A stretch of DNA of 64,000 nt from Silicimonas sp. (GCA_022826205.1 JAJDVJ010000193.1:1-64000), one strand, 5' to 3'. Positions 17,237 to 27,804 are shown, numbered from the stretch's first letter. The notes: generated by a model from the letters alone, not told the origin. A program made the numbers and translations.

Positions 17237-18442
17237 ATGGTGGGACAAGTGAATCTGTCAGCTCTCAATTCCCGGAACTTTCGCCTGTACCTTGCTGGCA
17301 ATCTCTTTGCGTTGAATGCGATGTGGATGCTCCGCATCATCGTCGGCTGGCTGGCCTGGGACTTGACGGGGTCAGCCAGCTTTGTCGGATTGATAGCACT
17401 AGTGTACTTCCTGCCCACCATGTGTCTCGGGCCTCTTTTCGGTGTTTTGATCGACCGGTCAGATGTGCGTCGCGCTGCAATCATCGTTCAGTCACTGTTC
17501 TTGACGGCCGCCCTGGGTCTGTGGCTTGCCCAGTATTTGGAAATCCTAGGCGCACCGCATCTGCTGACATATTCCTTGGTCACAGGCATGATAATGTCAG
17601 CACACGGCCCGGTACGGATGTCGATTGCACCCAGGCTGGTCGCATCCAATGGCATCCCGTCGGCGGTCAACTTTGCCTCGATCACCTACAATGTATCTCG
17701 CATGACCGGCCCGGCGATTGGCGGCTGGGCCATTGTGCAATTTGGTGCCGGGCTGGCAACACTCGTAACTGCGCTCTGCTATATTCCGTTTCTGGTGGCA
17801 CTGTCTCTTTTGCGTGTCCGGCAAGCGGCCACAAAGTCTTCGAAGCCTGGTTTTTTGCGCGATCTGGTCGAAGGCGCCCGATTCGCCTTCGGCGATGCAG
17901 GCATCCGCGCCGCACTGGCACTTTCGGCGATCGCATCGATATTCATATTGGGGGCGCTCGAAATCCTTCCAGTAATAGCGGATGGCGTCTTTGCCAAGGG
18001 AGCCGCAGGCCTTGGTCTCATGACTGCATCTTCCGGGTTGGGCGCGATTGTCTCCGGCATTGGGCTGGTATTGCTGCCGCCAGTCTTCGGACGCAATCGT
18101 CTTCCTTTGGCCGCTGCCATCAGCACATTCGGGGTGGCGTGCATAGCGGGTCTTGGATTGACCTCGTCTTGGCCCGCTGCAATCGGTCTGGTCGCTGCCA
18201 TGTCGGCAGCGGCGAGCGCTTCGGGCATTGTCTGCCAGTCTGTCATCCAAACACGGATCGGTGACGAGATGCGCGGCCGCGTGATGAGCATGTGGGCCAG
18301 CGTCGCGATCGGCAGCAGCGCGATGGGTGCTGCCGTTCTCGGGATCGCAGTGGAATTCCTGGGACTGGGCGTGACACTGACGTTCGGCGCAATTTCGGCA
18401 GGGCTACTGCTGGCAGCGGGCCTTGCTCGTCGCTATTGGTAG
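17237..18442 (+). CDS. MFS transporter (EntS/MFS_3-like)
   Basis: 401 aa with about 12 hydrophobic segments. The loop between helices 2 and 3 carries the MFS signature (GPLFGVLIDRSDVRRA), and the related loop in the second half is RIGDEMRGRVMSMW, typical of the enterobactin-exporter-like MFS_3 group. It is probably a proton-driven exporter or importer of a small molecule. Coupling to the propeller gene upstream suggests a sugar-related substrate, but none is shown by sequence. Confidence 0.8.
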   Translation: MVGQVNLSALNSRNFRLYLAGNLFALNAMWMLRIIVGWLAWDLTGSASFVGLIALVYFLPTMCLGPLFGVLIDRSDVRRAAIIVQSLFLTAALGLWLAQYLEILGAPHLLTYSLVTGMIMSAHGPVRMSIAPRLVASNGIPSAVNFASITYNVSRMTGPAIGGWAIVQFGAGLATLVTALCYIPFLVALSLLRVRQAATKSSKPGFLRDLVEGARFAFGDAGIRAALALSAIASIFILGALEILPVIADGVFAKGAAGLGLMTASSGLGAIVSGIGLVLLPPVFGRNRLPLAAAISTFGVACIAGLGLTSSWPAAIGLVAAMSAAASASGIVCQSVIQTRIGDEMRGRVMSMWASVAIGSSAMGAAVLGIAVEFLGLGVTLTFGAISAGLLLAAGLARRYW

Positions 18443-18992
18443 TTTCATCCAGCGACGAGATTTGGCGATCTCGACTTGCCCCGACACGGACCGAAGTGGG
18501 GCACGGTCTATGTCGAACTCGCAGATTCCGTTGTCACTCTTGGGATAGATTTCGGCCTTCGGGCCCGTCACAGGCTAGGCGTGCCGCCTGCAGTCGTTGG
18601 GCGCTGAAGCCCCGTAGAAGAGGTTGGTCCAACGGCGCGTCGGTCGCCGTCCTTACCGACGGTCGCCGGATAGCCGTTCCTCGAGACATTTGTCCTGGCG
18701 AGGGTCCTGGTCGCCGACCAGAACGTGGCCAGGAACCGCAGCACAAGCACTGATTCTGGTACGGTTGGAGGTCGCGTCCAAGACGCCTGGCGCTTCAATT
18801 TGCCGCCGGAAGCACCCCGGGTTGCATTGCGCGAAGTGCGGTGCGTATGGCACATTTGTCCCGGCGCGATCTACAAGCGGGCTGCCAAGTAATCAATCGC
18901 AGGCACGATTCGGATCACTTTCGGAGCCGATTGCAGGTCAAGGGTGAGAGCCAAACGGAACGGTAGCCAGGGAAGGTGCGGGACAGGATTGA
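18443..18992. other. Intergenic region without a recognisable gene
   Basis: 550 bp between the MFS gene and the EcsC-family gene. Several short overlapping frames exist but none has a convincing start, motif or codon pattern. A Cys-containing stretch (HCAKCGAYG) in one frame is isolated. Nothing else was identified. Confidence 0.35.
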
Positions 18993-19805
18993 ATGACCGG
19001 ACGCAACGAAGTGATGCCCTATGTCCAAGAGGTTCTGGCCGAACAGGATGCATATCGGCATGCAGGTCCGTCCGTGTTGCCCAGGATTGTCCGGTCGGTC
19101 ACCGCGCCAATTGGGCCCCTGACTGACAGGTTGATTCCTGCCAGCGCTGTTGAGGCGGCAGTCCGGAGCGCTGACTGGGTTGCCTCGTCCTCGATCCGTT
19201 CCGCGGCGATCTCCCACGAATTCGAGGATTTCGAGGCCTGCGACGTGGCTGCCGCAGATGTGCGGCGTTGGGCACTGGGCTATGCGGCTGCAGGTGGCGC
19301 CGCAACAGGCGTCTTGGGGGCGGCAGGACTGGCATTTGACATCCCGGCCACTGTAACCTTGGCGCTCAGAACCGCGCGGCTCACCGGGCTCTGCTATGGA
19401 TTTGGCGGTGTTGGAGAGCAGGAGCGCGTCTACATTCTCGACGTCCTGCAGCTTGCCGGGGCGAATTCCGTAGAAGAGCGTGACGCGACCCTGCAACGTC
19501 TTGCCGTGTCCCGAACGCAGTTCGGCCGTGACGAATGGCAGAAGATTGCGGCCATGACCGGACGGGCGACTGGTTCGGTCGTGGCAATACAAAGGTTGGC
19601 GACGACGCTTGGGGTCAATCTTTCGACGCGAAAGATGGCGCAGGTTGTGCCAATCGTCGGGGCGGTGATCGGAGCAGGCGTGAATGTTGCCTTTCAACGC
19701 GACGTTGCGTCGGCGGCGCAATTTGCGTTCCGGGCGCGCTGGCTGGAGGTAAACGAGGGCATTGTCGAGGGCAGAGTGAGCATCCCGGCGCCGGAAAACG
19801 CCTGA
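18993..19805 (+). CDS. EcsC-family protein
   Basis: 270 aa. The central Gly/Ala-rich helical pair ([35 protein letters not shown]) followed by a membrane-associated region with GFGG, and the late segment [35 protein letters not shown], match the EcsC family. The family's biochemical role is not established; the Bacillus name comes from a locus with an ABC exporter. No ABC exporter is next to it here. It ends 161 bp before nuoA. Confidence 0.72.
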   Translation: MTGRNEVMPYVQEVLAEQDAYRHAGPSVLPRIVRSVTAPIGPLTDRLIPASAVEAAVRSADWVASSSIRSAAISHEFEDFEACDVAAADVRRWALGYAAAGGAATGVLGAAGLAFDIPATVTLALRTARLTGLCYGFGGVGEQERVYILDVLQLAGANSVEERDATLQRLAVSRTQFGRDEWQKIAAMTGRATGSVVAIQRLATTLGVNLSTRKMAQVVPIVGAVIGAGVNVAFQRDVASAAQFAFRARWLEVNEGIVEGRVSIPAPENA

Positions 19806-19966
19806 AGAACCCGGCGCTTGGCATCCAACCGCCAATTCACCTTGCTCGGTCGCAAAATCTTGAAGTTTGCGCCCAAGCCGCCTGCAGCGCCATTTGTTCA
19901 ACATTGACCACATTCGGCACGGGCTGTAGGGATGGCGCATCGACGGCAATTCATGCGGAGGTCGCC

Positions 19967-20332
19967 TTGGACGATCTATTGAGGGAGTACTTGCCGATCC
20001 TGGTCTTTCTCGTGATCGCGACCGGGCTTGGATTGGTCCTGATCCTCGCGGCCGTCGTTCTGGCACCGAGCGATGCCGACCCGGAAAAGCTCAGCGCCTA
20101 CGAATGCGGGTTCAATGCATTTGATGACGCGCGGATGAAGTTCGATGTCAGGTTCTACCTGGTTTCGATCCTGTTCATCATTTTCGATCTCGAGATTGCT
20201 TTCCTGTTTCCTTGGGCGGTCGCCTTCGGTGATCTGGGAGATGCAGCGTTCTGGTCGATGATGGTCTTCCTGGTGGTTCTAACGGTCGGATTCGCGTACG
20301 AGTGGAAAAAAGGCGCGATGGACTGGGAGTGA
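19967..20332 (+). CDS. nuoA: NADH-quinone oxidoreductase subunit A
   Basis: 121 aa from a TTG start with GGAGG five bases upstream (19957-19961); no in-frame ATG fits. Three membrane helices and the family-conserved [40 protein letters not shown] are visible. NuoA is a small membrane subunit next to NuoH at the quinone-site end of complex I. It is the first nuo gene. A weak promoter-like pair (TTGACC at 19904, 17 bp, TAGGGA) lies upstream. A 35-codon GTG ORF (20329-20436) overlaps its stop but has little support. Confidence 0.95.
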   Translation: MDDLLREYLPILVFLVIATGLGLVLILAAVVLAPSDADPEKLSAYECGFNAFDDARMKFDVRFYLVSILFIIFDLEIAFLFPWAVAFGDLGDAAFWSMMVFLVVLTVGFAYEWKKGAMDWE

Positions 20333-20482
20333 CCCCGAACGCCGGGCTCCGGGGATTGTCGCCTTTCGTCGCAGGATGCGCCGGAGTTGCGTTTCTAGGC
20401 ATTTCACGAGTGAATTGCTGCATTAGGTCGCGTTGACGCTTCACGGGGGAGCGGATAAACCGCGCCCTCAGGAGGTGAACCC

Positions 20483-21016
20483 ATGAGCGTTGTCACATCG
20501 CCCAATGCCGTTGGCCCTGATCGTGATGTGGATGCGCGTGAGTTCAACCGGCAGTTGCAGGACAAGGGCTTTCTTGTCACCTCCACTGCGGACGTCATCA
20601 ATTGGGTTCGGACCGGAAGCCTCCACTGGATGACTTTCGGGCTGGCGTGCTGCGCTGTCGAGATGATGCACACGTCCATGCCGCGGTATGATCTTGAGCG
20701 CTTCGGCACGGCGCCTCGCGCGAGCCCGCGCCAGTCGGACCTGATGATCGTGGCCGGAACGTTGACGAACAAGATGGCGCCCGCGTTGCGCAAGGTCTAC
20801 GACCAGATGCCTGAGCCGCGCTACGTGATCTCGATGGGGTCCTGCGCAAATGGCGGCGGTTACTACCATTACAGCTATTCGGTCGTGCGCGGCTGTGACC
20901 GGATCGTTCCGGTTGACGTCTATGTTCCGGGCTGTCCGCCGACCGCGGAGGCGCTTCTCTACGGGATCCTTCAGTTGCAGCGTAAGATTCGCCGCACGGG
21001 CACAATCACGCGCTGA
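20483..21016 (+). CDS. nuoB: NADH-quinone oxidoreductase subunit B
   Basis: 177 aa. The ligands of the terminal 4Fe-4S cluster N2 are seen as the CC pair (Cys56-57, [10 protein letters not shown]), GSCANGGG and VPGCPPTAE. The subunit passes electrons to ubiquinone at the junction with NuoD. A clear AGGAGG precedes the ATG, 150 bp after nuoA. The nuoC start follows 10 bp after its stop. Confidence 0.98.
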   Translation: MSVVTSPNAVGPDRDVDAREFNRQLQDKGFLVTSTADVINWVRTGSLHWMTFGLACCAVEMMHTSMPRYDLERFGTAPRASPRQSDLMIVAGTLTNKMAPALRKVYDQMPEPRYVISMGSCANGGGYYHYSYSVVRGCDRIVPVDVYVPGCPPTAEALLYGILQLQRKIRRTGTITR

Positions 21017-21026
21017 GGAGACGGAG

Positions 21027-21635
21027 ATGTCCGCAGAGCTCACTGAACTTGCAGCCGGGATCGAAGCGAAGCGACCAGACAGCGTGCTCGCGCGCACGGT
21101 TGCCTTCGGGGAACTGACGGTCGAGGTCGCGCTGTCATCCCTCGTCGGCATCGTGGACTTCCTTAAGTCGGACAAGAGCTATCGGTTCACGACGCTCGTT
21201 GACATCACCGCCGTCGACTATCCGGAGCGGGAGGCGCGCTTCGACATGGTCTATCATCTCCTTTCAATGCACCAGAACCGGCGCATTCGATTGAAGGTTG
21301 CTGTGCGCGAGAATGAGTTTGTGCCGTCACTGACAGACGTTCATGCCTCAGCGGGCTGGTTCGAACGCGAGGTGTTCGACATGTTCGGCATCCTCTTTTC
21401 CGGCCACCCAGACCTGAGACGCATCCTTACAGACTACGGGTTCCAGGGTCATCCGCTGCGCAAAGACTTCCCCACGACCGGGTTTGTCGAGGTGCGGCAC
21501 GACGAAGAGTTGAAGCGCGTCGTCTACGAGCCCGTGAAGCTGGTGCAGGAGTACCGCCAATTCGATTTCATGTCTCCATGGGAAGGAGCGAACTACATTC
21601 TGCCAGGGGACGAACGGGCCGGGGCAGAGGACTGA
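21027..21635 (+). CDS. nuoC: NADH-quinone oxidoreductase subunit C
   Basis: 202 aa. The 30-kDa signature [27 protein letters not shown] and HPLRKDFP is complete. It is a structural subunit of the peripheral arm next to NuoD. The start was placed at the ATG after CGGAG, 10 bp past nuoB. It is a separate gene from nuoD, unlike the nuoCD fusion of enterobacteria. Confidence 0.97.
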   Translation: MSAELTELAAGIEAKRPDSVLARTVAFGELTVEVALSSLVGIVDFLKSDKSYRFTTLVDITAVDYPEREARFDMVYHLLSMHQNRRIRLKVAVRENEFVPSLTDVHASAGWFEREVFDMFGILFSGHPDLRRILTDYGFQGHPLRKDFPTTGFVEVRHDEELKRVVYEPVKLVQEYRQFDFMSPWEGANYILPGDERAGAED

Positions 21636-21638
21636 ACG

Positions 21639-21788
21639 ATGAGCAAGATGTTCCGCGTGAAGTGCGTCGTGAGCACTTGGCATGCCCCGGTTGTCGGTGC
21701 GGGCGTGTCGCTCAGCATGCCGATGCATGATGAGGCGACGTGCCCTCTCCGGAGCGACTTGCCTCAACGGCCGGGAAGGGCGGAATGA
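21639..21788 (+). CDS. Small ORF between nuoC and nuoD (49 aa)
   Basis: The ORF begins 3 bp after the nuoC stop, and its TGA lies within the ATGA of the nuoD start, so it links the two cistrons without a break. The product starts [19 protein letters not shown] and is Met/Pro-rich, with no known family. It may be a real small protein or only a device to carry ribosomes across the 149-bp gap. Related genomes often have a small hypothetical gene at this point. Confidence 0.4.
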   Translation: MSKMFRVKCVVSTWHAPVVGAGVSLSMPMHDEATCPLRSDLPQRPGRAE

Positions 21789-22996
21789 TGGATGGCCAGC
21801 CAGACGACGCCCTGACCGGCGAGAAGAAGCTTCGGAACTTCAACATCAATTTCGGACCTCAACACCCGGCTGCCCATGGCGTGCTGCGGCTGGTGCTGGA
21901 GCTTGATGGAGAAATCGTCGAGCGCTGCGACCCGCATATCGGCCTCCTTCATCGCGGCACCGAGAAGCTGATGGAAAGCCGCACCTACCTGCAGAACCTG
22001 CCGTATTTCGACCGGTTGGACTACGTGGCGCCGATGAACCAGGAACACGCTTGGTGCCTCGCGGTCGAAAGGCTGACCGGTACCGAAATTCCCCGCCGAG
22101 CGTCGCTGATCCGCGTCCTGTATTCGGAGATCGGGCGCATCTTGAACCACCTGTTGAACGTGACGACGCAGGCACTGGATGTCGGAGCCCTGACTCCACC
22201 GCTCTGGGGGTTCGAAGAACGCGAGAAGCTCATGGTATTCTACGAGCGTGCTTGCGGGGCGCGACTGCATGCCGCCTACTTTCGACCCGGCGGCGTGCAT
22301 CAGGACCTACCGCCTGCACTCGTCGACGACATAGACAGTTGGGCGGACGAGTTCCCGAAGGCGCTGGACGACATCGACGGTCTCCTGACGGAAAACCGGA
22401 TATTCAAGCAGCGGAACGTGGACATCTGCATCGTCTCCGAACAGGAAGCCCTGGACTGGGGGTTCTCGGGCGTTATGGTGCGCGGTTCCGGGATGGCATG
22501 GGATCTCCGGCGATCGCAGCCTTACGAGTGCTATGACGAGTTCGACTTCCAGATTCCCGTGGGAAAGAGCGGCGACTGCTATGACCGGTATCTCTGTCGC
22601 ATGGCGGAGATGCGGGAGAGCCTGAAGATCATCAAGCAGGCATGTGAGAAGCTGAGGGCGGAACCGGGCGAAATCCTTGCCCGCGGCAAGCTGACCCCTC
22701 CTTCACGGGTTGACATGAAGACGTCGATGGAAGCCCTGATTCATCACTTCAAGCTGTATACCGAAGGATTCCGTGTGCCTGAGGGCGAGGTCTATGCCGC
22801 CGTAGAGGCCCCCAAGGGCGAGTTCGGAGTCTACCTTGTGGCTGACGGCACCAACAGGCCCTATCGCGCGAAGATCCGGGCACCGGGGTATCTGCATCTT
22901 CAAGCCATGGACCATGTCTCGAAGGGGCACATGCTGGCGGACGTGTCCGCCATAATTGGAACGTTGGACATCGTGTTCGGGGAGGTGGACAGATGA
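21785..22996 (+). CDS. nuoD: NADH-quinone oxidoreductase subunit D
   Basis: 403 aa. The conserved [26 protein letters not shown] at the N-terminus includes the quinone-site histidine loop, and the C-terminus ends in the usual DIVFGEVDR. The subunit is descended from the large subunit of NiFe hydrogenases and forms the quinone pocket with NuoB. Two adjacent ATGs (21785, 21788) are possible starts; the first overlaps the small upstream ORF as ATGA. Confidence 0.97.
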   Translation: MMDGQPDDALTGEKKLRNFNINFGPQHPAAHGVLRLVLELDGEIVERCDPHIGLLHRGTEKLMESRTYLQNLPYFDRLDYVAPMNQEHAWCLAVERLTGTEIPRRASLIRVLYSEIGRILNHLLNVTTQALDVGALTPPLWGFEEREKLMVFYERACGARLHAAYFRPGGVHQDLPPALVDDIDSWADEFPKALDDIDGLLTENRIFKQRNVDICIVSEQEALDWGFSGVMVRGSGMAWDLRRSQPYECYDEFDFQIPVGKSGDCYDRYLCRMAEMRESLKIIKQACEKLRAEPGEILARGKLTPPSRVDMKTSMEALIHHFKLYTEGFRVPEGEVYAAVEAPKGEFGVYLVADGTNRPYRAKIRAPGYLHLQAMDHVSKGHMLADVSAIIGTLDIVFGEVDR

Positions 22997-23070
22997 CGGG
23001 TTCATCCGGGGCAATCGTGCTTCGCGGACGGGATCAGGTCGTGAATATCCGGCCTTCGCGAACGAAATGA
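22993..23070 (+). CDS. Mini-ORF between nuoD and nuoE (25 aa)
   Basis: The ATG overlaps the nuoD stop (ATGA) and the frame ends 7 bp before the nuoE start. The peptide is [20 protein letters not shown] plus five residues, basic and without a known family. Its existence is clear; translation is inferred only from the coupling pattern seen repeatedly in this operon. Confidence 0.3.
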   Translation: MTGSSGAIVLRGRDQVVNIRPSRTK

Positions 23071-23077
23071 GGAACTG

Positions 23078-23755
23078 ATGCTTCGTCGCCTTCACGCCGA
23101 ACAGCCGGAGAGCTTTGCCTTCACGCCCGCCAATCAGGCTTGGGCCGAACGCCAGATCGAAAAATATCCGGATGGGCGGCAGGCCAGCGCCATTATCCCG
23201 CTTCTTTGGCGAGCGCAGGAGCAGGAGGGCTGGCTCAGCCGCGCTGCGATCGAGCATGTCGCGGCCATGCTGGACATGGCCTACATCCGCGCGCTCGAGG
23301 TCGCGACATTTTACTTTATGTTCCAGTTGCATCCGGTTGGCAGCGTTGCCCATTTCCAGATCTGTGGCACAACCTCGTGCATGATCTGCGGCGCCGAAGA
23401 CCTGATTGCGGTCTGCAAGAAGAAGATTTCCGAGTTTCCGCATAAGGTCTCTGATGACGGCAAGTTCTCCTGGGAGGAGGTCGAGTGCCTCGGGGCCTGC
23501 TCGAACGCGCCGATGGCGCAGATTGGCAAGGACTACTACGAAGACCTGACTGTCGAGCGATTGGCGGCGATCATTGATGAATTCGCCGATGGCAAGATTC
23601 CGGTGCCAGGCCCGCAAAGCGGTCGCTTTGCCTCCGAACCGGTTTCGGGGCTCACCAGTCTCAATGTGCGGGAGGGCGAGAGGCAAGGGCATAATGCAAG
23701 CGTTCAACTCGCGGTCACGTTACGTGACACCGTCAAGCGCATAGACGGGAACTAG
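23078..23755 (+). CDS. nuoE: NADH-quinone oxidoreductase subunit E
   Basis: 225 aa. The thioredoxin-like domain carries the four ligands of the 2Fe-2S cluster N1a: [10 protein letters not shown] and [10 protein letters not shown]. An extra C-terminal tail of about 55 residues ([19 protein letters not shown] onward) is common in alphaproteobacterial NuoE. The protein pairs with NuoF in the NADH dehydrogenase module. Confidence 0.97.
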   Translation: MLRRLHAEQPESFAFTPANQAWAERQIEKYPDGRQASAIIPLLWRAQEQEGWLSRAAIEHVAAMLDMAYIRALEVATFYFMFQLHPVGSVAHFQICGTTSCMICGAEDLIAVCKKKISEFPHKVSDDGKFSWEEVECLGACSNAPMAQIGKDYYEDLTVERLAAIIDEFADGKIPVPGPQSGRFASEPVSGLTSLNVREGERQGHNASVQLAVTLRDTVKRIDGN

Positions 23756-23757
23756 AC

Positions 23758-23928
23758 ATGCCGGAATCTGCCTGCAGCGTCGGAAGTTGTGGCGTAGCCG
23801 ATATGAGGAAGGCGGCGGTGGCATGTCGTTGCCGCGCAGTTCTTCAATTCTCGCTGTCGGGATTTCCACGTTGCGCCGAACTCCTGCCGGCCAGATTTCT
23901 CCGCCTGGACCATGTTGGCTCCTCATGA
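23758..23928 (+). CDS. Small ORF between nuoE and the DUF5337 gene (56 aa)
   Basis: The ATG lies 2 bp after the nuoE stop, and the TGA overlaps the next gene's ATG (ATGA). The peptide begins MPESACSVGSCGVADMRKAA and contains five cysteines, mostly in its first half. No family was recognised. It could be a true small gene or a coupling ORF; its exact fit between both neighbours makes chance less likely. Confidence 0.35.
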   Translation: MPESACSVGSCGVADMRKAAVACRCRAVLQFSLSGFPRCAELLPARFLRLDHVGSS

Positions 23929-24152
23929 CTGACGGCAATGACACGGGTCGGGCACTGGGCCGTCAAGGACGCATCGTGGCGCTCGTCATTGCGCTCACGA
24001 TGATCCTTTGGTTCGTGGCCCAGTCAGCGGGCGCCTGGCTCGGCCTGCCTGGTCGATACGCGTTTCTGGTGGACCTTTTCGCTCTTGCGGGTTTTCTCTG
24101 GGCGCTAATCGTGACATGGCAGATTTGGCGCAAGCGGCGCAATTTGCGCTGA
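23925..24152 (+). CDS. DUF5337-type small membrane protein of the nuo operon
   Basis: 75 aa. A charged start (MTDGNDTGRALGRQGRIVAL) is followed by two hydrophobic helices (about residues 17-35 and 43-65) and a basic tail WRKRRNLR. Two-helix proteins of this type recur before nuoF in Rhodobacterales. The function is unknown; a link to complex I assembly is only inferred from position. An 11-codon ORF (24159-24194) covers the short gap to nuoF. Confidence 0.7.
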   Translation: MTDGNDTGRALGRQGRIVALVIALTMILWFVAQSAGAWLGLPGRYAFLVDLFALAGFLWALIVTWQIWRKRRNLR

Positions 24153-24186
24153 CATGTGATGGCTGGTTGCAGGACGGAACAGGCAG

Positions 24187-25485
24187 ATGCTTGAGGACAA
24201 GGACCGCATATTCACGAACCTATACGGCATGCATGATCAGACGCTGGCCGGGGCGAGGGCACGCGGGCACTGGGACGGAACGGCGGCGCTGATCGAGAAG
24301 GGCCGCGACTGGATTGTTTCTCAAGTCAAGGAAAGCGGGCTGAGAGGCCGTGGAGGCGCAGGCTTTCCGACCGGCCTCAAGTGGAGCTTCATGCCAAGGG
24401 AATCGGATGGCCGCCCGTCCTATTTGGTGGTCAATGCAGACGAGTCCGAGCCCGGAACCTGCAAGGACCGGGAAATCATGCGCCACGATCCTCACACCCT
24501 GATCGAGGGCTGCCTGATTGCGAGCTTCGCCATGGGCGCAAACGCCTGCTACACGTACATTCGAGGCGAATATGTTCGCGAACGCGAGACACTGCAGGCC
24601 GCGATTGACGAGTGCTACGATGCCGGCCTTCTGGGCAAGGACGCTGCAGGTTCAGGCTGGGACTTCGACCTGTATCTCCATCACGGCGCCGGGGCCTATA
24701 TATGCGGCGAGGAAACCGCGCTGCTCGAAAGCCTGGAGGGCAAGAAAGGCATGCCGAGAATGAAGCCTCCGTTTCCCGCAGGGGCTGGACTTTATGGCTG
24801 CCCAACGACGGTGAACAATGTGGAATCCATTGCCGTGGTTCCGACGATACTGCGACGAGGCGCTGAATGGTTCGCGGGTTTCGGTCGCCCAAACAACACG
24901 GGGACGAAGCTCTTCGCGGTCAGCGGACACGTGAATGCCCCTTGTGTCGTTGAAGAGGCAATGTCGATTTCATTTGCGGAACTCATTGAACGTCACTGCG
25001 GTGGAGTCAGAGGCGGCTGGGACAACCTAAAGGCCGTCATTCCCGGTGGATCCTCGGTGCCTTGCCTGCCAGGCAAGCTGATGAAAGAAGAGTGCATCAT
25101 GGACTTCGACTGGCTGCGCGACCAGAAATCGGGCCTCGGCACCGCTGCCGTGATTGTCATGGACCAGTCGACAGACATCATAAAGGCGATCTGGCGACTC
25201 TCGAAGTTCTATAAGCACGAAAGCTGTGGCCAGTGCACGCCATGTCGCGAAGGCACTGGCTGGATGATGCGGGTGATGGACCGGTTGGTTAGCGGTGAGG
25301 CCGATGTCGAGGAAATCGACATGCTTCTCGATGTCTCGACCCAAGTCGAGGGCCATACGATCTGTGCCTTGGGCGACGCGGCGGCGTGGCCGATCCAAGG
25401 TCTGATCCGTAATTTCCGCGACGAGATCGAGGATCGGATCAAGGCGGCACGTGCAGGCAGAGTGAGCGCTGTGGCCGCGGAGTGA
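24187..25485 (+). CDS. nuoF: NADH-quinone oxidoreductase subunit F (NADH/FMN-binding)
   Basis: 432 aa. The NADH-binding glycine loop [17 protein letters not shown], the FMN site [20 protein letters not shown], and the 4Fe-4S cluster N3 ligands in [16 protein letters not shown] are complete. It oxidises NADH and passes electrons through NuoE and NuoG. It is the last nuo gene before the ~22-kb block of unrelated genes; nuoG normally follows closely. Confidence 0.98.
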   Translation: MLEDKDRIFTNLYGMHDQTLAGARARGHWDGTAALIEKGRDWIVSQVKESGLRGRGGAGFPTGLKWSFMPRESDGRPSYLVVNADESEPGTCKDREIMRHDPHTLIEGCLIASFAMGANACYTYIRGEYVRERETLQAAIDECYDAGLLGKDAAGSGWDFDLYLHHGAGAYICGEETALLESLEGKKGMPRMKPPFPAGAGLYGCPTTVNNVESIAVVPTILRRGAEWFAGFGRPNNTGTKLFAVSGHVNAPCVVEEAMSISFAELIERHCGGVRGGWDNLKAVIPGGSSVPCLPGKLMKEECIMDFDWLRDQKSGLGTAAVIVMDQSTDIIKAIWRLSKFYKHESCGQCTPCREGTGWMMRVMDRLVSGEADVEEIDMLLDVSTQVEGHTICALGDAAAWPIQGLIRNFRDEIEDRIKAARAGRVSAVAAE

Positions 25486-25747
25486 ACCCTTGCGCGGCTG
25501 AGCTTGGTCAAGCTTCAACACATTCCGCAAAGGCGCCAAAGAGTTCCAGGTCTGCCTCCCAAGCATCGACCAAGTCACGCCGCACCGCACAAGGCGGCAT
25601 CGCGGCGGGGAGCGGACCTCGACTGCGCTCGTAAAATTCGCGGCCAGGCCGGTCGCTGGAATTCGCCTTTCAAGATGGCAGCGGCTTTACCCTGCTAAAC
25701 TTGATGGCCGCCTGCATAGTTTAGTCGCCTAATTTCAGATTGTTGTG

Positions 25748-25759
25748 TTATCGATAACT
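25748..25759. promoter_or_regulatory. LacI-type operator GTTATCGATAAC before the sugar-acid ABC operon
   Basis: A perfect 12-bp palindrome 75 bp upstream of the ABC ATPase start. A TTGACA (-35-like) lies 7 bp downstream at 25767. The same sequence occurs at 33115 and near-copies at 35626 and 30016, all next to genes of the same pathway. It is the likely binding site of the LacI repressor at 28981-29982. The rest of 25486-25833, between nuoF and the first ABC gene, shows no gene. Confidence 0.75.
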
Positions 25760-25833
25760 TTTTCCTTGACAAATGTCACCTCTGGCACAACCCTGACGGC
25801 ACGTTGCGGATGATTCAACCTTGTGAGGCCGTC

Positions 25834-26592
25834 ATGTCAGACACGCCCTTGGTAGAGATGCGGGGCATCACCAAGCGCTTTGGCGGTGTGACTGCGTTGT
25901 CTGATGTCGACCTTGATGCCTACGCAGGCGAGGTGTTGGCCATTGTCGGTGACAATGGCGCCGGAAAGTCGACACTCATAAAAATCCTTACCGGGGTCTA
26001 CCAACCGACTGCAGGTGAAATGTTCCTGGCCGAAGAGCCGATTTCCTTTGCCAGCCATGCGGACGCCATAGCCAAGGGCATCGACGCCGTTTATCAAACG
26101 CTCGCGCTCGCTGATCATCTGGATCCGCCTGCGAACATGTTCTTGGGCAACGAACTGACGAAGAAAGTGATGGGCGTTACCGTGCTCAACATCGCCCGCA
26201 TGAGAACAGAGACCGAGCGCGTACTGATGGACCGGCTCGGCGTCACGCTAAAGTCCTTGGATTCGCCGACCGAAAGCTTGTCGGGCGGCCAGCGCCAAGC
26301 TGTAGCGATTGCCAGGGCCGTCTATCACGAAGACCTGCGCGTTCTGGTCATGGACGAACCGACCGCGGCCCTCGGTCCCCAAGAGACAGCACGTACGCTC
26401 AAACTTATCGAAACCCTGAAAGCGCAAGGTCTTGCGATCATATTGATCAGCCACTCGCTGGACGAAGTGTTCCAGGTTTCGGATCGTATCCACGTTCAGC
26501 GCCGAGGAAAGCGAGTAGGTTTCGTCAAGACCACAGAATCCAGCAACCAAGAAGTGCTCGGAATGATCGTGGGTGCGAAGGAGGCCGCGTGA
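25834..26592 (+). CDS. Sugar ABC transporter ATP-binding protein (ribose/fructose type, single domain)
   Basis: 252 aa. Walker A is GDNGAGKSTLIKILTG, the signature is LSGGQRQAVAIARAV, Walker B is VLVMDEPTAALG and the switch is ISHSLDEVFQ. The GDNGAGKS form places it in the CUT2 (ribose/xylose/fructose) group, but with one ABC domain rather than the fused pair of RbsA, as in FrcA. It overlaps the permease gene by 4 bp. The start after the TGTGAGG region at ATG 25834 fits the family N-terminus (PLVEMRGITKRFGGV). Confidence 0.9.
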   Translation: MSDTPLVEMRGITKRFGGVTALSDVDLDAYAGEVLAIVGDNGAGKSTLIKILTGVYQPTAGEMFLAEEPISFASHADAIAKGIDAVYQTLALADHLDPPANMFLGNELTKKVMGVTVLNIARMRTETERVLMDRLGVTLKSLDSPTESLSGGQRQAVAIARAVYHEDLRVLVMDEPTAALGPQETARTLKLIETLKAQGLAIILISHSLDEVFQVSDRIHVQRRGKRVGFVKTTESSNQEVLGMIVGAKEAA

Positions 26593-27716
26593 TGGCTGCC
26601 GAAGACGTCCAAGCGGCCCGGACGCTGAACGAGCGAATCGAACCTTACTTCGCGATCATCGGCCCCATGGCGATGATCCTTGCGTTGCTCCTCTTCATGG
26701 CGGTCGTCGAACCCGTACGGTATTTCCGCTGGTCGAACGTCAACTTGATCCTTCTTGACGCGGCGCTCTACATGCCGATGGCAATGGCGATGACATTCGT
26801 CATTACGCAGCGGGGCATCGATCTGTCAGTCGGATCGATTGCGGCGTTGTCCGCCATCATCATGGCGTTCCTGATCAAGCAATTTGGCTTCTCGGTCTAT
26901 TTCGCGGTGCCGATCGCCTTGATCCTTGGTGCGCTCATGGGCCTCGCAAACGGGCTGATCATCACCCGGTTCAACGTGCCCGATCTCATTGGTACCTTAG
27001 CAATGGACTTGGTCTATCGTGGCTTTGCGCTGGTGATTGCGAAGGGGCTGGTACTGGCGCGTTTTCCGGAACTCATAACCGAAATCGGCCGCGGGCAGAT
27101 CCCGGGACTTGTGCCGATACCGGTAGTCATCGGAATCGCGACCATGATTGTAGGGTATTTTCTGCTGCGTCGAAGCCATTTTGGCCGCTACACCATCGCA
27201 ATCGGTTCAAATCCCGAAGCTGCGGAACTGACCGGCATCGCGGTAAATCGCCACAAGGTCTATGCCTATGTACTCTGCGGCGCATGTGCTGCGCTGGCCG
27301 GGGTCATGCTGACCGGCAAGCTGAACGCAATTCAGGCAACCTCGGCACCCTATTTCAATCTTCATGTCATTGCAGCGGTCGTCGTGGGTGGCACTTCGCT
27401 TTTCGGCGGTCGCGCGTCAATGATCGGCTCCTTCGCCGGAGTGCTGCTCTTGTCGATGATGATCAACGCGCTTGTGACACTGAGGATAGAGTTCTTCTGG
27501 CAGTCGGTTGCGTCGGGCGTCGTGATCGTCTCGTCGGTGGCGCTCTATTCCTGGATGCAGAAGAAGGACCGTGACGGAGCAGGAGGACTGATCGCCGCGC
27601 TAATGACATCGGAAGGCCAGAAACTGACCCGCTTCTCGGCTGTCATCATCGGTGCGCTGATCCTGCTGTTGGCGATCGGAGCGATTTTTGCCGGCAATCC
27701 GCAGGCAAGCGGATGA
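26589..27716 (+). CDS. Sugar ABC transporter permease (ribose type)
   Basis: 375 aa with 9-10 hydrophobic segments. It carries the RbsC-type signatures RGIDLSVGSIAALSAIIMAF and GIAVNRHKVYAYVLCG with the later GGTSLFGGRASMIGSFAG. A hydrophobic tail of ~50 residues after YSWMQKKDRDG adds one more helix than typical. It forms the channel for the substrate brought by the periplasmic protein encoded next. The sugar or aldonate is inferred from the regulon, not the sequence. Confidence 0.9.
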   Translation: MMAAEDVQAARTLNERIEPYFAIIGPMAMILALLLFMAVVEPVRYFRWSNVNLILLDAALYMPMAMAMTFVITQRGIDLSVGSIAALSAIIMAFLIKQFGFSVYFAVPIALILGALMGLANGLIITRFNVPDLIGTLAMDLVYRGFALVIAKGLVLARFPELITEIGRGQIPGLVPIPVVIGIATMIVGYFLLRRSHFGRYTIAIGSNPEAAELTGIAVNRHKVYAYVLCGACAALAGVMLTGKLNAIQATSAPYFNLHVIAAVVVGGTSLFGGRASMIGSFAGVLLLSMMINALVTLRIEFFWQSVASGVVIVSSVALYSWMQKKDRDGAGGLIAALMTSEGQKLTRFSAVIIGALILLLAIGAIFAGNPQASG

Positions 27717-27804
27717 GCCGGACTCAACGCGGGATCGTGCCGCCGGGGGTGCATCCCCGGCGGCACTGCTGGTCCCGCACTCAAGCCAGAGGAGGAGAAC
27801 CAAC

